64,000 nt of DNA from contig NZ_QCXY01000011.1 in assembly GCF_003347495.1 (NCBI RefSeq), positions 1-64,000 on the forward strand, written 5' to 3'. This document shows, in pieces, positions 53,226-63,854 of the stretch (the first letter of the stretch is position 1; the number at the start of each line of letters is the position of its first letter). Origin of the DNA: Pleomorphovibrio marinus. GTDB taxonomy: Bacteria > Bacteroidota > Bacteroidia > Cytophagales > Cyclobacteriaceae. The notes below the pieces were generated by a model. That model was not told the origin of the DNA, did not search any database, and worked only from the letters and a program-made list of their open reading frames with translations. Made by a program: the position numbers and the translations under genes.

Positions 53226-53834
53226 ATGCAAGACTTTCGTTCCTTAAGTGATTTAGAATTATGGCAATTGGTACAAAAAGAGAACCAAAAGGCCTTTTCT
53301 TTTTTATACAATACATATACCACCGATCTATTAAGGTATGGAGTGAAGTTGGGTGCCGAAGAGGCTCTTATTGAAGATGTAATTCACGATATTTTTGTCA
53401 AGTTGTGGAGTTGTAAAAAAGGCATCTGTATTAATAAGTCGATCAAATATTATTTGTTTTCCAGTTTTCGAAGAGAATTGATACGATCATTAAAAAGGGG
53501 GAAAAGGGAAGAAGAGCGTCTCCATGACCACATGGCGGAAACTTGGGAACAATCCTTTCAGGAAGTGTTGATCGAAAACCAAATCACTTTGGAATCACAC
53601 GCCAAATTGAAATGTGCTCTTGAGGCACTGAGTAATCGACAAAAAGAGGCCATCTACCTGAAATTTATTGAAGAACTTAGCTATGAGGAAATATCAGATA
53701 TCATGGGAATACAAGTACCCTCCCTTTATAATTTGGTCTTTAAATCACTCAATTATTTGAAAAACCATTTGCTACAAAATAATTTTTATCTCAAAATGAT
53801 ATTATTTATCGTAATAATTAAAATTACGATTTAA
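53226..53834 (+). CDS. ECF-type RNA polymerase sigma-70 factor (FecI/RpoE-like)
   Basis: A 202-residue protein. Region 2 (about 15-85: AFSFLYNTYTTDLLRYGVKL, IEDVIHDIFVKLW) and region 4 (about 140-190: ALEALSNRQKEAIYLKFIEE, LSYEEISDIMGI, SLYNLVFKSLNYLK) are those of the Bacteroidetes ECF family that controls SusCD loci. A FecR-type anti-sigma gene follows by 105 bases, then SusC and SusD, so the cascade is a classical trans-envelope signalling unit. The last ten residues are unusually hydrophobic (MILFIVIIKITI). Confidence 0.93.
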   Translation: MQDFRSLSDLELWQLVQKENQKAFSFLYNTYTTDLLRYGVKLGAEEALIEDVIHDIFVKLWSCKKGICINKSIKYYLFSSFRRELIRSLKRGKREEERLHDHMAETWEQSFQEVLIENQITLESHAKLKCALEALSNRQKEAIYLKFIEELSYEEISDIMGIQVPSLYNLVFKSLNYLKNHLLQNNFYLKMILFIVIIKITI

Positions 53835-53939
53835 AATTTTTCTAAAACTCCCAAAACATCAATATTTACTGTACAGTACTTTTTTTTGAAAAAATTTATT
53901 TTTTTTTGATTAGATAATTGTCAAAACCGCCTCTTCTAA

Positions 53940-55013
53940 TTGTATGGGTTAAAGCAAAAAATTTTGGACAATTCGTTTCAACATATAGAGGAATTTCTCA
54001 CAAATCCGAAATTCAGAAATTGGGTAATAAGACGTGACTCGGAGAGTGAGCATTATTGGAAGGAATGGCTGGCGCTTCATCCGGAGCGTAAGCCTATGTT
54101 TTTGGCAGCAGAAAAAGTCCTGCTCAATATGATCCCTGACATTGGTGACTGGGAAGAGAGGCGGAAGAACCTATTAGAAGAGCGGATTTCAAAAAGTATA
54201 CATGTCCGCAGTAGCAGAAATAGGGAGGAAAGTGAAAAGCAAAGACCATCTTTTAGGATTTCCCACATCCTTACAGCTTTTCTCCTATTGGTCTCGGTGG
54301 CGGTAGCACTTACCAAATTGGAAATTTTGCCGCTAGAAAATGCTGAAAGTACCCAGCAAGAGAATAGTGACCACTTTATTACAAAATCCACACCTTCCGG
54401 ACAAAAAAGTAAAGTTCACTTGAGCGATGGCAGTATTGTCACTTTGAATGCCGCCACTGAAATAAAGTACAAGGAAGGCTTTGGTACTACCCACAGGGAC
54501 ATTTACCTATCTGGAGAAGCCTTTTTTGAAATTGCCAAGCGGGATTCCTTATCTTTTAATGTGTTTGTGGACGATATCGTCACTACCGCGGTGGGGACAT
54601 CTTTTAACATTAATTCCTATGACAGGAACTCTGTAGTGGTTCAATTGGCCACCGGCAAGGTAAATGTCTCCTCGGCTTCCACAAAAAATAGCCTACCCTT
54701 AGTACCGGGAGAACAGGTTCTATTTTCCAATCAACAACTTCTTAAGACTAATTTTGATCTGAAAAAATCCTTTTTGTGGAAAGATGGCATACTTCTCTTT
54801 GAAAAAACCCCATTAACCCAAGTCATTAGAGAGCTGGAAAGATGGTATGGTACAGATATACATCTTTCTGGTCTCAGCGGTAAAGACCCCCTAATTAGTG
54901 GGCGCTTTGAAAACGACTATTTAACCAATGTGCTAGAAACGATCAGTTTTTCCATACCCTTGACTTACCGAATAGAAGAAAAAAATATATATGTACATCT
55001 TCAACACAGATAA
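53940..55013 (+). CDS. FecR-family anti-sigma factor
   Basis: A 357-residue protein. The only start at the 5' end is TTG at 53940, immediately after an in-frame TAA (the next ATG would remove 50 residues including the HWKEWLALHPE-type anti-sigma region). A single transmembrane helix lies at about 105-122 (ISHILTAFLLLVSVAVALT). The periplasmic FecR domain follows: SKVHLSDGSIVTLNAATEIKY, RDIYLSGEAFFEIAK, NVFVDDIVTTAVGTSFNI and VVQLATGKVNVSS. It transmits a signal from the SusC N-terminal domain to the sigma factor. Confidence 0.9.
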   Translation: MYGLKQKILDNSFQHIEEFLTNPKFRNWVIRRDSESEHYWKEWLALHPERKPMFLAAEKVLLNMIPDIGDWEERRKNLLEERISKSIHVRSSRNREESEKQRPSFRISHILTAFLLLVSVAVALTKLEILPLENAESTQQENSDHFITKSTPSGQKSKVHLSDGSIVTLNAATEIKYKEGFGTTHRDIYLSGEAFFEIAKRDSLSFNVFVDDIVTTAVGTSFNINSYDRNSVVVQLATGKVNVSSASTKNSLPLVPGEQVLFSNQQLLKTNFDLKKSFLWKDGILLFEKTPLTQVIRELERWYGTDIHLSGLSGKDPLISGRFENDYLTNVLETISFSIPLTYRIEEKNIYVHLQHR

Positions 55014-55150
55014 TCTAAAAAAGCTGCCTATGCAAATAAATTAAATAGGCCAATGCTGGAACATTGGCCCTTTACGGGATAGCTGGTTTCTCAGGCAAGC
55101 CATCCCTGTCTATTAATCCCATTATCAGGAACAATAAACCTTATAAATTT

Positions 55151-58100
55151 ATGAAAAATGTATTACAAAAAGCACTTATGATAGGTAAATACTATCTGTA
55201 TGGGTTTTTTCTGCAAATTTTCCTTTTAAACATGATTTATGCAGATCCTACCAACGCCCAAAACAGCCTAGACCTCAAAGAAGTTAGGGTGAATATATCC
55301 TTGGAGGAAGTAGTACTTTCCAAGGTGTTTACCTCTATACATGAGCAAACCGGCTACTCATTTTTCTACAGGGACCGCCTTATTGAAAAAATTGGCCCTG
55401 TATCCCTTCATGCGCCGGATAGCCCCCTGGAGGAAGTTTTGCTCCAGCTTTCTGGAGATTACAAGCTTTCGTTTAAACAGGTCAATAACCGAATAAGCGT
55501 AAGGGAAATGCCTTCAAAGGAAACACTTGAAGTGGTTGAAACGAATCAGCTAATGGAAAGAAACATCTCTGGAATTGTAAGGGATGAAGAGGGTGAGTCC
55601 CTTCCTGGGGTAAACATATTGTTAAAAGGAACCAATGTGGGTGCTGTCACAGACCTTGATGGCAGGTATTCGATACAGGTCCCGGATGAAGGGGCGGTAT
55701 TGGTCTTTTCTTACATAGGGTTTGATACCCGGGAGATTTCTGTGGGCAACTCCAATATCATTGATGTGACCTTACAGGCAGATACACGGGCTCTAGAGGA
55801 AGTGGTGGTAATTGGGTATGGTGAAAAAAGCAGGAAGCTGATGACTGAATCCATAGGCACTGTGGGTTCTGATGAAATTGCCCAGGTACCCATTGCCTCA
55901 GTAGACCAAGCCATCCAAGGTAGGGTCTCAGGAGTTCAGGTTACCAATGTGGATGGAACCCCAGGTGCTCCTGTGGCCATTAGGATCCGGGGAGTGGGTA
56001 CGGTAGGTAACACCCAGCCACTGTTTGTTATTGACGGGGTCCCTGTAGGAAACAATGCAGATGCCACTACCAATCCCTTGGCAACCATAAATCCTGCCGA
56101 CATTGAAAATATTTCTGTATTGAAGGATGCATCTGCAGCTGCAGTATATGGGGTAAGAGCTGCCAATGGAGTGGTATTGATAACCACTAAACAAGGCAAA
56201 AAAGGAAAGCCAACCGTTCAATTGGAATCCTACTATGGTGTACAACAAATCCCAAGGTTTAACGAATACAACTCTACCCAGGAATACCTTAGTTTGACGC
56301 AAGATGCCTATGACGCTTTTAATACCCAAAATAACCTTACTTCCGCTGATCCCGAATTCCAGTTTTTGCATCCAGACCTGCAACCGGGAAGTTCAATTCT
56401 GAACCGGAGTAATGAAATGGCCTGGAGGGAAGCAGCGCTGAACCCGAATGCCCCTATCCAAAACCACAATTTAAGCATCTCTGGTGGCGGTGAAGGTTAT
56501 AACTATTTTGTTTCCGGAGGATACTTCAACCAAGATGCCACTGTACAGAGGTGGGAGTTGGACAGGTATACCTTTAGGGTGAACAGTGATTTTAACATCA
56601 ACAAAAGGTTGAGGATTGGTCAGACCTTTACCATTTCCTATCAGGAAGTAAACAGGGGAATGAATGGTGGTGGCGATGGCTTTCTATTACAAAATGCGGT
56701 CACCATGCCACCATTTTTTAATATCTTCGAGGATCCAATGAACCCCATACCTGGAAACAGATATGGCTATGATGGCAACCATGACTTGGCCGGATTGACC
56801 ATCGGCAACCAAGTAGGGATAAACCAAATCGTGAATCGGGTAGATAGAAGAACCAGGGTGTTGGGAAGTGTCTTTGCGGAGCTGGAAATCATGGATGGCC
56901 TATATTTTAAATCAGCCGCTTCCCTTGATTTGATTAATGGAAGAAATGACAACTGGCGCCCGGAATACCTGGTGGCAGAGATGGGGCTAGATCGTCCTGG
57001 CAACCTGTTTACGGATTCAAGAAATGAGAACTTCACCCAGGTATTCACCAATACCCTTAACTACAACAAAACCTTTGGTAAGCATAACATCGACCTTTTA
57101 GGTGGATTGGAATACCAAAAGCTGCGTAGTACTTCATTGAGCTTACAAGGTTCCGACTTTATAAGTACGGACCCGAATTTCTATCGGGTGGTAATTAATG
57201 GACGAGGTGATCCCAACTTGGGTGCCGGAGCGGGTCAGTCAGCCTTTGTAGGATATATAGGTAGGGCAAGTTATAATTTTGACGACAAATATTTGCTGAC
57301 CGCTACCGTAAGAAGAGACGGTACTTCTACTTTTTCCCCAGTAGACAATCGTCGTTGGGGCACGTTTCCATCCTTTTCTGGTGCCTGGAGAGTGAGTGAG
57401 GAGCCCTTTTTCAACAAGGGTACCATAAGCGATCTGAAAATCAGGGGGAGTTGGGGACAATTGGGAAATTCCAATACCGCTGCATTTCCACATATTTTCC
57501 GGGTATCAACCACACCTGATTATGCCCTTGGCGGTAGCAATACCGTTCAGGCACCGGCACCCATAAACTTTGTGAATGAAGAGGTGGTATGGGAAACCGT
57601 ACAGACGGTGGATGTAGGGTTTGACATTTCTCTGTTCAACGATAAAGTGGACATTTTGGCCACCTATTACGAGCGGACCACAAAGGATTTTCTATTCTCA
57701 CTTCCTTTACCTGGACTGACAGGTTTTGGGTCCACCCCTGTCAACTTGGGGACGGTAAGCAACAAGGGAATCGAACTTGAAATTGGCTATAATCACCAAT
57801 TTGCAAATGGCCTTAATATGCAGCTCTCAGGTAACATTACCAGCGTGAGAAATAGGCTGGAAGAATTAGCCCCTGGTTTGGAGGAGTTTACTGCCTCTGA
57901 TATCTATAGAACGGCTATTGGTCATCCGATTGGCTATTTCTTCGGCTACCAAACCGCCGGTATTTACCAATCCCAAGAGGAAATTGATGCCAGGTTCACT
58001 GGCGGATTTGAAGATGCTCTTTCCCCTCAAGGCCCCAGACCTGGAGATGTGATCTTTCAAGATGTAGATGGCCCGGGAGGGGAAGGCCAGCAATTTTCTG

Positions 58101-58669
58101 GTGAACCAGATGGAATGATTGATTTTAACGACCGCTCCTATTTGGGAAAAACCATTCCCTCTTTCTTCTACGGTTTCAGTGCAAACTTGTCCTACAGGAA
58201 TTTTGACCTATCCATGCTTTGGCAAGGGGTAGGCGATATACAAATCTATAATGAAGTAAGAAGATCTGGTCTTAACCTAGGTGGTGCAGGAAGAAATATG
58301 TTGACGGAGACCCAAGAACGCTGGACTGGTCCTGGAACCAGTAACTCTGTTCCAAGAGCCATCTCAGGGGATCCGAATCAAAACAACCGATTTTCGGATC
58401 GATTTGTGGAAAATGCTGGTTTCCTGAGGTTGAGGAACCTGCAAATAGGTTATACCCTCCCCTCTACCCTATTGGACCGATGGGAAGGCTTCAGCAGAGG
58501 AAGGGTTTATGTAGGAGGCACCAACCTTCTTACCTTTACCAATTATACGGGAATGGACCCAGAGGTGATGACCTATGGGGCAAATGCCACTCAGACTGGT
58601 GCCGGTACGGACAGGGGAAATATGCCCCAACCCAGGATTTACCAAATGGGAGTTCAATTGACCTTTTAA
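55151..58669 (+). CDS. susC-like: SusC/RagA-family TonB-dependent outer-membrane transporter with STN domain
   Basis: A 1172-residue protein; ATG 55151 gives the signal peptide (GKYYLYGFFLQIFLLNMIYA). Domains: STN signalling domain (about 60-125: ISLEEVVLSKVFTSIHEQTG), carboxypeptidase-regulatory-like domain (about 140-220: GIVRDEEGESLPGVNILLKG), TonB plug (about 235-345: AIQGRVSGVQVTNVDG, LFVIDGVPVGNN, ASAAAVYGVRAANGVVLITT), then the 22-strand barrel ending in YQMGVQLTF. The STN domain binds FecR, so substrate uptake feeds back on the sigma factor. Cargo unknown. SusD follows in the same operon. Confidence 0.95.
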   Translation: MKNVLQKALMIGKYYLYGFFLQIFLLNMIYADPTNAQNSLDLKEVRVNISLEEVVLSKVFTSIHEQTGYSFFYRDRLIEKIGPVSLHAPDSPLEEVLLQLSGDYKLSFKQVNNRISVREMPSKETLEVVETNQLMERNISGIVRDEEGESLPGVNILLKGTNVGAVTDLDGRYSIQVPDEGAVLVFSYIGFDTREISVGNSNIIDVTLQADTRALEEVVVIGYGEKSRKLMTESIGTVGSDEIAQVPIASVDQAIQGRVSGVQVTNVDGTPGAPVAIRIRGVGTVGNTQPLFVIDGVPVGNNADATTNPLATINPADIENISVLKDASAAAVYGVRAANGVVLITTKQGKKGKPTVQLESYYGVQQIPRFNEYNSTQEYLSLTQDAYDAFNTQNNLTSADPEFQFLHPDLQPGSSILNRSNEMAWREAALNPNAPIQNHNLSISGGGEGYNYFVSGGYFNQDATVQRWELDRYTFRVNSDFNINKRLRIGQTFTISYQEVNRGMNGGGDGFLLQNAVTMPPFFNIFEDPMNPIPGNRYGYDGNHDLAGLTIGNQVGINQIVNRVDRRTRVLGSVFAELEIMDGLYFKSAASLDLINGRNDNWRPEYLVAEMGLDRPGNLFTDSRNENFTQVFTNTLNYNKTFGKHNIDLLGGLEYQKLRSTSLSLQGSDFISTDPNFYRVVINGRGDPNLGAGAGQSAFVGYIGRASYNFDDKYLLTATVRRDGTSTFSPVDNRRWGTFPSFSGAWRVSEEPFFNKGTISDLKIRGSWGQLGNSNTAAFPHIFRVSTTPDYALGGSNTVQAPAPINFVNEEVVWETVQTVDVGFDISLFNDKVDILATYYERTTKDFLFSLPLPGLTGFGSTPVNLGTVSNKGIELEIGYNHQFANGLNMQLSGNITSVRNRLEELAPGLEEFTASDIYRTAIGHPIGYFFGYQTAGIYQSQEEIDARFTGGFEDALSPQGPRPGDVIFQDVDGPGGEGQQFSGEPDGMIDFNDRSYLGKTIPSFFYGFSANLSYRNFDLSMLWQGVGDIQIYNEVRRSGLNLGGAGRNMLTETQERWTGPGTSNSVPRAISGDPNQNNRFSDRFVENAGFLRLRNLQIGYTLPSTLLDRWEGFSRGRVYVGGTNLLTFTNYTGMDPEVMTYGANATQTGAGTDRGNMPQPRIYQMGVQLTF

Positions 58670-58686
58670 TTTAAGCAGCAAAAGTT

Positions 58687-60234
58687 ATGAAGACGATAAA
58701 AATTTTGGGATTGTTTCTCAGCATAGTTTTGGTAACCATACTGTCTTGTGAGAATCAGTTGGATTTACCGCCATTGGGAGAGTTGAATTCGGAAACGTTC
58801 TATATCACCTATGATGATTTTGAGGCAGCCTCCTTGGCACCTTACAGCACCTTGTTGAACCTGTATTACGAACAGTCCGGTCTAGGCCATTACAGGGGTA
58901 TAGTCTACCCCTCGGACAATGCGAGACACGGTGGGCAAGGTGTAAACAATAACGTGGATTTCGTTTGGCTCCCGGACAATGGGGACTTCAACCATATTTA
59001 CACAGAGAGCTACAAAGGGATCATGCGTGCTAACACCATACTAAACCGAACCTCTGATTCAGAACTTACAACTGGAGAGATAGCAAGGTTTGAAGCGGAA
59101 GCCAAGTTTATACGAGCCTATTTCTATTTCATGCTCGCCAAGCATTGGGGCACACCACCATTGATCAGGGAGTTGATCACGACGGTTGAAACTTCCAGAG
59201 TAGGCAACTCCCAGCCAGGAGAGGTACTGGACTTTGTGGAAGAAGACTTGATAACTGCCAAAAATGACCTACCTGACCAATGGGACGCCTCCAATGTAGG
59301 AAGGGCCACCAGTGGCGCCGCCCAAGCACTTTTAGGAAAGGTATATCTGTACAGACAAAAATACACGGAAGCCATTACTGAATTGGAAAATGTGGCTTTT
59401 AACATGGGATATAGTTTGGTAGATGATTTCGGACATAATTTTGACGAGGACTTCCAAAACAATTCGGAATCCATCTTTGAAATTCAGTTTTCCAGAGGGG
59501 AATTCAACCCCTGGCTGCCTGTGGATTTTGGCTTGGCCCAAAACCAAAATGTAGGCCATGCAGGTACGGGAAGAGCCATTAATTTCAGGGCTTCCTGTTT
59601 CTTGGGCAACTGTGCCCCGGGAGCCAATGGTCAGGGGTATGGAAATGTACATGCCACAGTGCCGCTGCAACAGGAATTTGAACCCGATGATCCTCGTATT
59701 ACTAACACCTTTTACAGGGAGGGAGATGATTATTTTGGAACTCCCTATGACCCTGCTTGGTCGATTACAGGTGCTACTCCTTCCAAATACTTGCTTAACT
59801 ACATCAGCTATCCTGAACCACCTGCGGGTTCAAATAATGAACGGGTAATTAGGTTGGCAGATGTTTATCTGATGCTGGCAGAAGCCGAATTACTTGGCAA
59901 CAATAATGTAGCGAGAGCCGCAGAACTGATAAATTTGGTAAGACGTAGAGCTGACCCTACTGGAGATGCCCTACCGGATAGGCCTGGCACAACTAGCCAG
60001 GAGGAGATGATGGAGTTTCTTATGCATGAACGAAGGGTTGAACTGGCCTTTGAAGGGCACCGTTATGATGACCTTGTGAGGTGGCATAATGCTGGTCTGA
60101 TTAACATCGCCACTGATGTTGACTTTGGCAGTTCATTGGCCAACCAAAACTGGACCGAGCGGCACCTTCTTAAACCTTTCCCTCAGCGGGAATTAGATTT
60201 GATTCAGGAGCTAAGGCAAAATCCTGGCTATTAA
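58687..60234 (+). CDS. susD-like: SusD/RagB-family nutrient-binding lipoprotein
   Basis: A 515-residue protein. The signal ends in VTILSCENQ, a lipobox. The SusD fold is shown by the N-terminal LGELNSETFYITYDDFEAAS, the TPR-like helices (IMRANTILNRTS, FEAEAKFIRAYFYFMLAKHWG) and the C-terminal landmarks RLADVYLMLAEAELLGNNNV, LINLVRRRADP and HERRVELAFEGHRYDDLVRW. It forms the lid on the SusC barrel and captures glycans or peptides. It starts 15 bases after SusC. The ligand cannot be inferred: no glycoside hydrolase lies in the locus. Confidence 0.95.
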   Translation: MKTIKILGLFLSIVLVTILSCENQLDLPPLGELNSETFYITYDDFEAASLAPYSTLLNLYYEQSGLGHYRGIVYPSDNARHGGQGVNNNVDFVWLPDNGDFNHIYTESYKGIMRANTILNRTSDSELTTGEIARFEAEAKFIRAYFYFMLAKHWGTPPLIRELITTVETSRVGNSQPGEVLDFVEEDLITAKNDLPDQWDASNVGRATSGAAQALLGKVYLYRQKYTEAITELENVAFNMGYSLVDDFGHNFDEDFQNNSESIFEIQFSRGEFNPWLPVDFGLAQNQNVGHAGTGRAINFRASCFLGNCAPGANGQGYGNVHATVPLQQEFEPDDPRITNTFYREGDDYFGTPYDPAWSITGATPSKYLLNYISYPEPPAGSNNERVIRLADVYLMLAEAELLGNNNVARAAELINLVRRRADPTGDALPDRPGTTSQEEMMEFLMHERRVELAFEGHRYDDLVRWHNAGLINIATDVDFGSSLANQNWTERHLLKPFPQRELDLIQELRQNPGY

Positions 60235-60250
60235 ACCTATATATTTTCAA

Positions 60251-60281
60251 AGGCTGCTTGAAGAACTCAGGCAGCCTTTTT
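60251..60281 (+). terminator. Rho-independent terminator after SusD
   Basis: AGGCTGC-ttgaagaactcag-GCAGCCT followed by TTTTT. The stem is 7 bp with a 13-base loop, ending 11 bases before the next ATG. It would attenuate rather than fully block transcription into the following VCBS gene, which thus probably still belongs to the regulon. Confidence 0.7.
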
Positions 60282-60291
60282 CCACTATGCT

Positions 60292-63200
60292 ATGAAGTAC
60301 CTGAAAAGTTGGAAAGATGCTTACATTTTAGCAAGCACAAAAGTATGGATAATCATTGTTCTCCTAATCATTTGCTCCTGCCATACAAAAGAACAACGTT
60401 TTGAATTATTGCCCTCCTCAAAAACTGGCATCACTTTTACCAATGCAATTGCTACCAATGACACCCTAAACGCATTAAATTTCGACTATATCTATAATGG
60501 AGGTGGTGTTGCCGTAGGGGATATCAACAATGACGGCCTGCCGGATTTATTTTTTTCAGGGAATATGGTGCCAAGCAAACTATACCTTAACAAAGGGAAC
60601 CTGGAGTTTGAAGACATAAGTCACAAGTTGGGAATAGGTGAAAACCGATGGGCAACTGGTGCCTCTTTTGTGGATATCAATGGAAATGGACACGTAGACC
60701 TATATGTATGTGTAGCAAGTAAAGACCCAGATAAAAGTAAAAACATGCTTTTCATCAATGATGGAAGCATGAGTTTCTCCGAAGAGGCGGAATCATATGG
60801 CCTGGATGATAATGGTTATAGTACACATGCCGCATTTTTTGATTATGACGGAGATGGAGATCTGGATCTTTACCTGTTGACCAATGCCTATGAAACTTCC
60901 AACCGGAATTTCGTGAGAGAGAAAAAGGTAGAAGGGGAAAGCAAAAGTACCGATAGGCTATATAGGAACAACGGAGATGGGACTTTCAGCAATGTCTCCA
61001 AAGAGGCAGGTATATTGATTGAGGGCTATGGGCTCGGAGTCGCCATTGCCGATATCAACCGAGATGGGCTTCCGGATGTGTATGTGGCAAATGATTTTAT
61101 TACCAATGACCTGCTTTGGATCAACCAGGGTGATGGTACCTTTAGTAATGAAATCAGCGATTACCTAAAACACCAAAGTTTCAACGGTATGGGTGTTGAT
61201 ATTGCGGACTTCAACAACGACGGATGGGTGGATATTGCTGTAATGGACATGCTCCCTCCTGATAATCTACGGCAAAAAACCATGTTCCCAGATATCAATT
61301 ACAATCAATTTCAAATGATATTGTCCCTGGGCTACGAACCCCAGTACGTCAGGAATACCCTACAACTCAACAACGGCAACCATACTTTCAGTGAAATTGC
61401 TTATCTGGCGGGTGTCCACGAGACAGACTGGAGCTGGGCACCCCTTTTTGCGGATTTTGACAATAGCGGCCATAAAGACCTTTTTATCACAAACGGATAT
61501 AGAAAGGATGTCACTAATTTGGATTTCATCGTCTATAACCGGGAAAGAGAGATGTTTGGTACCGAAAAGGCAAATAGAGAGGAGGCAATGAAACGGTTAG
61601 AGGAACTGGAAGGGGCCCATATTCACAATTACATGTTCAAAAACAAGGGTACATTGGTTTTTGAAGATGTTTCAGAGGAATGGGGATTTCAAATGCCCAC
61701 CTATTCCAATGGTGCTGCCTTCGTGGATCTGGACAATGACGGAGATTTGGATCTTGTTATCAACAATATAGACTCAGAAACCTCTATCTACCAAAATCAC
61801 TCAAGCTCGGCTGAAAATGCGAATTATTTGCAAATTAAGCTGGTAGGAAACACCCCCAATATTCAAGGAATTGGAGCCAAAATTACTATCTACACTACCG
61901 AGGGGATACAATATCAGGAAAATAGCCCTTACAGAGGGTACAAATCAACCGTCGACCCAGTCCTTCATTTTGGACTAGGATCTATTAAAGAGGTGGAAAA
62001 ATTGGAAGTGGTATGGCCGGATGGAAAAAGCCAGAAGCTGGAAAACATAACATCCAACCAGCGCCTTGAATTATACCAGAACCAGGCAAAGGAAAGTGCC
62101 GGGGAGCCTCCCCTTCCGCTTAGCCAATCCACAGTATTTACTCAAAACACGGAACATCTGGGCATTGAGCACAGTCACTTTCAAACGGATTATGTGGATT
62201 TTAAAGATCAGTTTTTATTGCCCCACAAGCTATCCCAAAGTGGACCAGGAATAGCAGTGGGCGATATCGATGGAGATGGCAAGGAGGATTTCTTTGTAGG
62301 GGGAGGTGCTGGGTATCCAGGAGCACTGTTTTTGCAAAAGGAAGAAGGATTTGAAAAAAGGGATTTCCTTTTTCATCAAGAGGCCAACGATATGGGAGCG
62401 CTGTTTTTTGATGCCAATGGTAATGGACATCAAGACTTATACGTGGTAAGTGGTGGCAATGCAAATTCTTCCGGAAAAGGGATGTTTCAGGACAGGTTGT
62501 ACCTTAATGATGGAAAGGGACAATTCACGCATGCAGAGAATGCTTTGCCCGAGCTTTTTGCAAGCGGATCTACCGTAATAGCCGCAGATTTTGATGCAGA
62601 TGGAGATTTGGATCTTTTTATTGGGGGAAGAGTAACCCCGGGTTCCTATCCCTACCCTGCCCAAAGCTATTTATTAGAGAACAGGGATGGTGAATTTGTG
62701 GATGTATCTGCCGAATACCTACCCAATGAGGGTAAGATAGGGATGGTTTCTGACGCTGTTTGGTTGGACTTTGATGGGGACGGCATGTTGGATTTGGTGT
62801 TGGTGGGAGAATGGATGCCTATTACCTTATTAAAAGGGGAAGAGGGTGCCTTTATCGATAAAACAGCGGACTTTGGGCTTTCCTCTACCAAGGGTTGGTG
62901 GAATAGTATATCCGTTGCTGATCTTACCGGAAACGGTAGGATGGATTTTGTACTCGGAAATCAAGGATTAAATAGCCGCTTCAAGGCCTCCAAAAAAGAG
63001 CCTATCCGAATTTATGCAGATGATTTTGACCATAACCAAAGTGTTGATCCTATTATAACGCGTTATATTCAAGGGAAGGAGTATGCGGTGCACCCTAGGG
63101 ATAACCTGATCAGCCAGATACCATCCATGAAAAGAAGGTTTCCACGCTACAAGCAATATGGGGAGGCTACCATTGATAAAGTACTAGGCAGAAACGAAAG

Positions 63201-63840
63201 GCAGGATGCCCTTAAGTTTTCCGCCAATTATCTGGAATCCGCCATTTTGTTAGATTTAGGAGAAGGTAATTTTGAGTTAAGACCACTTCCAATTGAAGCA
63301 CAAATCTCCCCTACTTATGGAACTTTGATTGGGGATTTTAATGAAGACGGGAATTTGGATCTTTTATTGGTCGGAAACAACTATGCTACAGAGATCCATT
63401 CAGGATGGCATGACGCGGGTATAGGCCTCTATCTTACTGGTGATGGAAAAGGAAATTTCACACCCTTGAACCAGCACCATTCTGGCTTCTTCGTGGATAC
63501 TGATGCCAAAGGAATGGCAAGTATTTGGGGTCCGGGCGATACCCTTATGGTCTTAGTGGCTTCAAATCAGGATAAACTCTATTCCTTTTCAAGTAGCATC
63601 CATGCCAAAGATCAGCTGCTAAAGCCAAAAAGGAATGCCTTTCAGGCTGTTTTATACGATCAAAATGGCCACTCCGAGACCATCCCCCTGCTCTATGGGA
63701 ACACTTATCTTTCACAATCATCCTCTCTAATCAAATTAAAGGATTCCATAAAAAAAATCGAATGGCATTTTCCTGGAGGTAAGGTGGAAGAACAGCAGGT
63801 ATCCATGCTAACCCCAAAGTTAAGTGCCACTCTTGAGTGA
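60292..63840 (+). CDS. VCBS/FG-GAP repeat lipoprotein with ASPIC/UnbV domain (CRTAC1-like)
   Basis: An 1182-residue protein. The signal (VWIIIVLLIICSCHTK) ends in a lipobox. FG-GAP/VCBS calcium-binding repeats (D-x-D/N-x-D-G patterns such as DINNDGLPDLFFSGN, DYDGDGDLDLYLLTN, DFNNDGWVDIAVMDML and FVDLDNDGDLDLVINN) fill the first 510 residues. The ASPIC/UnbV domain lies at about 520-590 (NYLQIKLVGNTPNIQGIGAK, VWPDGKSQKLENI). A second set of repeats spans 640-950. It probably forms beta-propellers on the outer surface and binds glycans or protein partners of the SusCD system. Confidence 0.92.
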   Translation: MKYLKSWKDAYILASTKVWIIIVLLIICSCHTKEQRFELLPSSKTGITFTNAIATNDTLNALNFDYIYNGGGVAVGDINNDGLPDLFFSGNMVPSKLYLNKGNLEFEDISHKLGIGENRWATGASFVDINGNGHVDLYVCVASKDPDKSKNMLFINDGSMSFSEEAESYGLDDNGYSTHAAFFDYDGDGDLDLYLLTNAYETSNRNFVREKKVEGESKSTDRLYRNNGDGTFSNVSKEAGILIEGYGLGVAIADINRDGLPDVYVANDFITNDLLWINQGDGTFSNEISDYLKHQSFNGMGVDIADFNNDGWVDIAVMDMLPPDNLRQKTMFPDINYNQFQMILSLGYEPQYVRNTLQLNNGNHTFSEIAYLAGVHETDWSWAPLFADFDNSGHKDLFITNGYRKDVTNLDFIVYNREREMFGTEKANREEAMKRLEELEGAHIHNYMFKNKGTLVFEDVSEEWGFQMPTYSNGAAFVDLDNDGDLDLVINNIDSETSIYQNHSSSAENANYLQIKLVGNTPNIQGIGAKITIYTTEGIQYQENSPYRGYKSTVDPVLHFGLGSIKEVEKLEVVWPDGKSQKLENITSNQRLELYQNQAKESAGEPPLPLSQSTVFTQNTEHLGIEHSHFQTDYVDFKDQFLLPHKLSQSGPGIAVGDIDGDGKEDFFVGGGAGYPGALFLQKEEGFEKRDFLFHQEANDMGALFFDANGNGHQDLYVVSGGNANSSGKGMFQDRLYLNDGKGQFTHAENALPELFASGSTVIAADFDADGDLDLFIGGRVTPGSYPYPAQSYLLENRDGEFVDVSAEYLPNEGKIGMVSDAVWLDFDGDGMLDLVLVGEWMPITLLKGEEGAFIDKTADFGLSSTKGWWNSISVADLTGNGRMDFVLGNQGLNSRFKASKKEPIRIYADDFDHNQSVDPIITRYIQGKEYAVHPRDNLISQIPSMKRRFPRYKQYGEATIDKVLGRNERQDALKFSANYLESAILLDLGEGNFELRPLPIEAQISPTYGTLIGDFNEDGNLDLLLVGNNYATEIHSGWHDAGIGLYLTGDGKGNFTPLNQHHSGFFVDTDAKGMASIWGPGDTLMVLVASNQDKLYSFSSSIHAKDQLLKPKRNAFQAVLYDQNGHSETIPLLYGNTYLSQSSSLIKLKDSIKKIEWHFPGGKVEEQQVSMLTPKLSATLE

Positions 63841-63854
63841 ACAAACCATAACGT

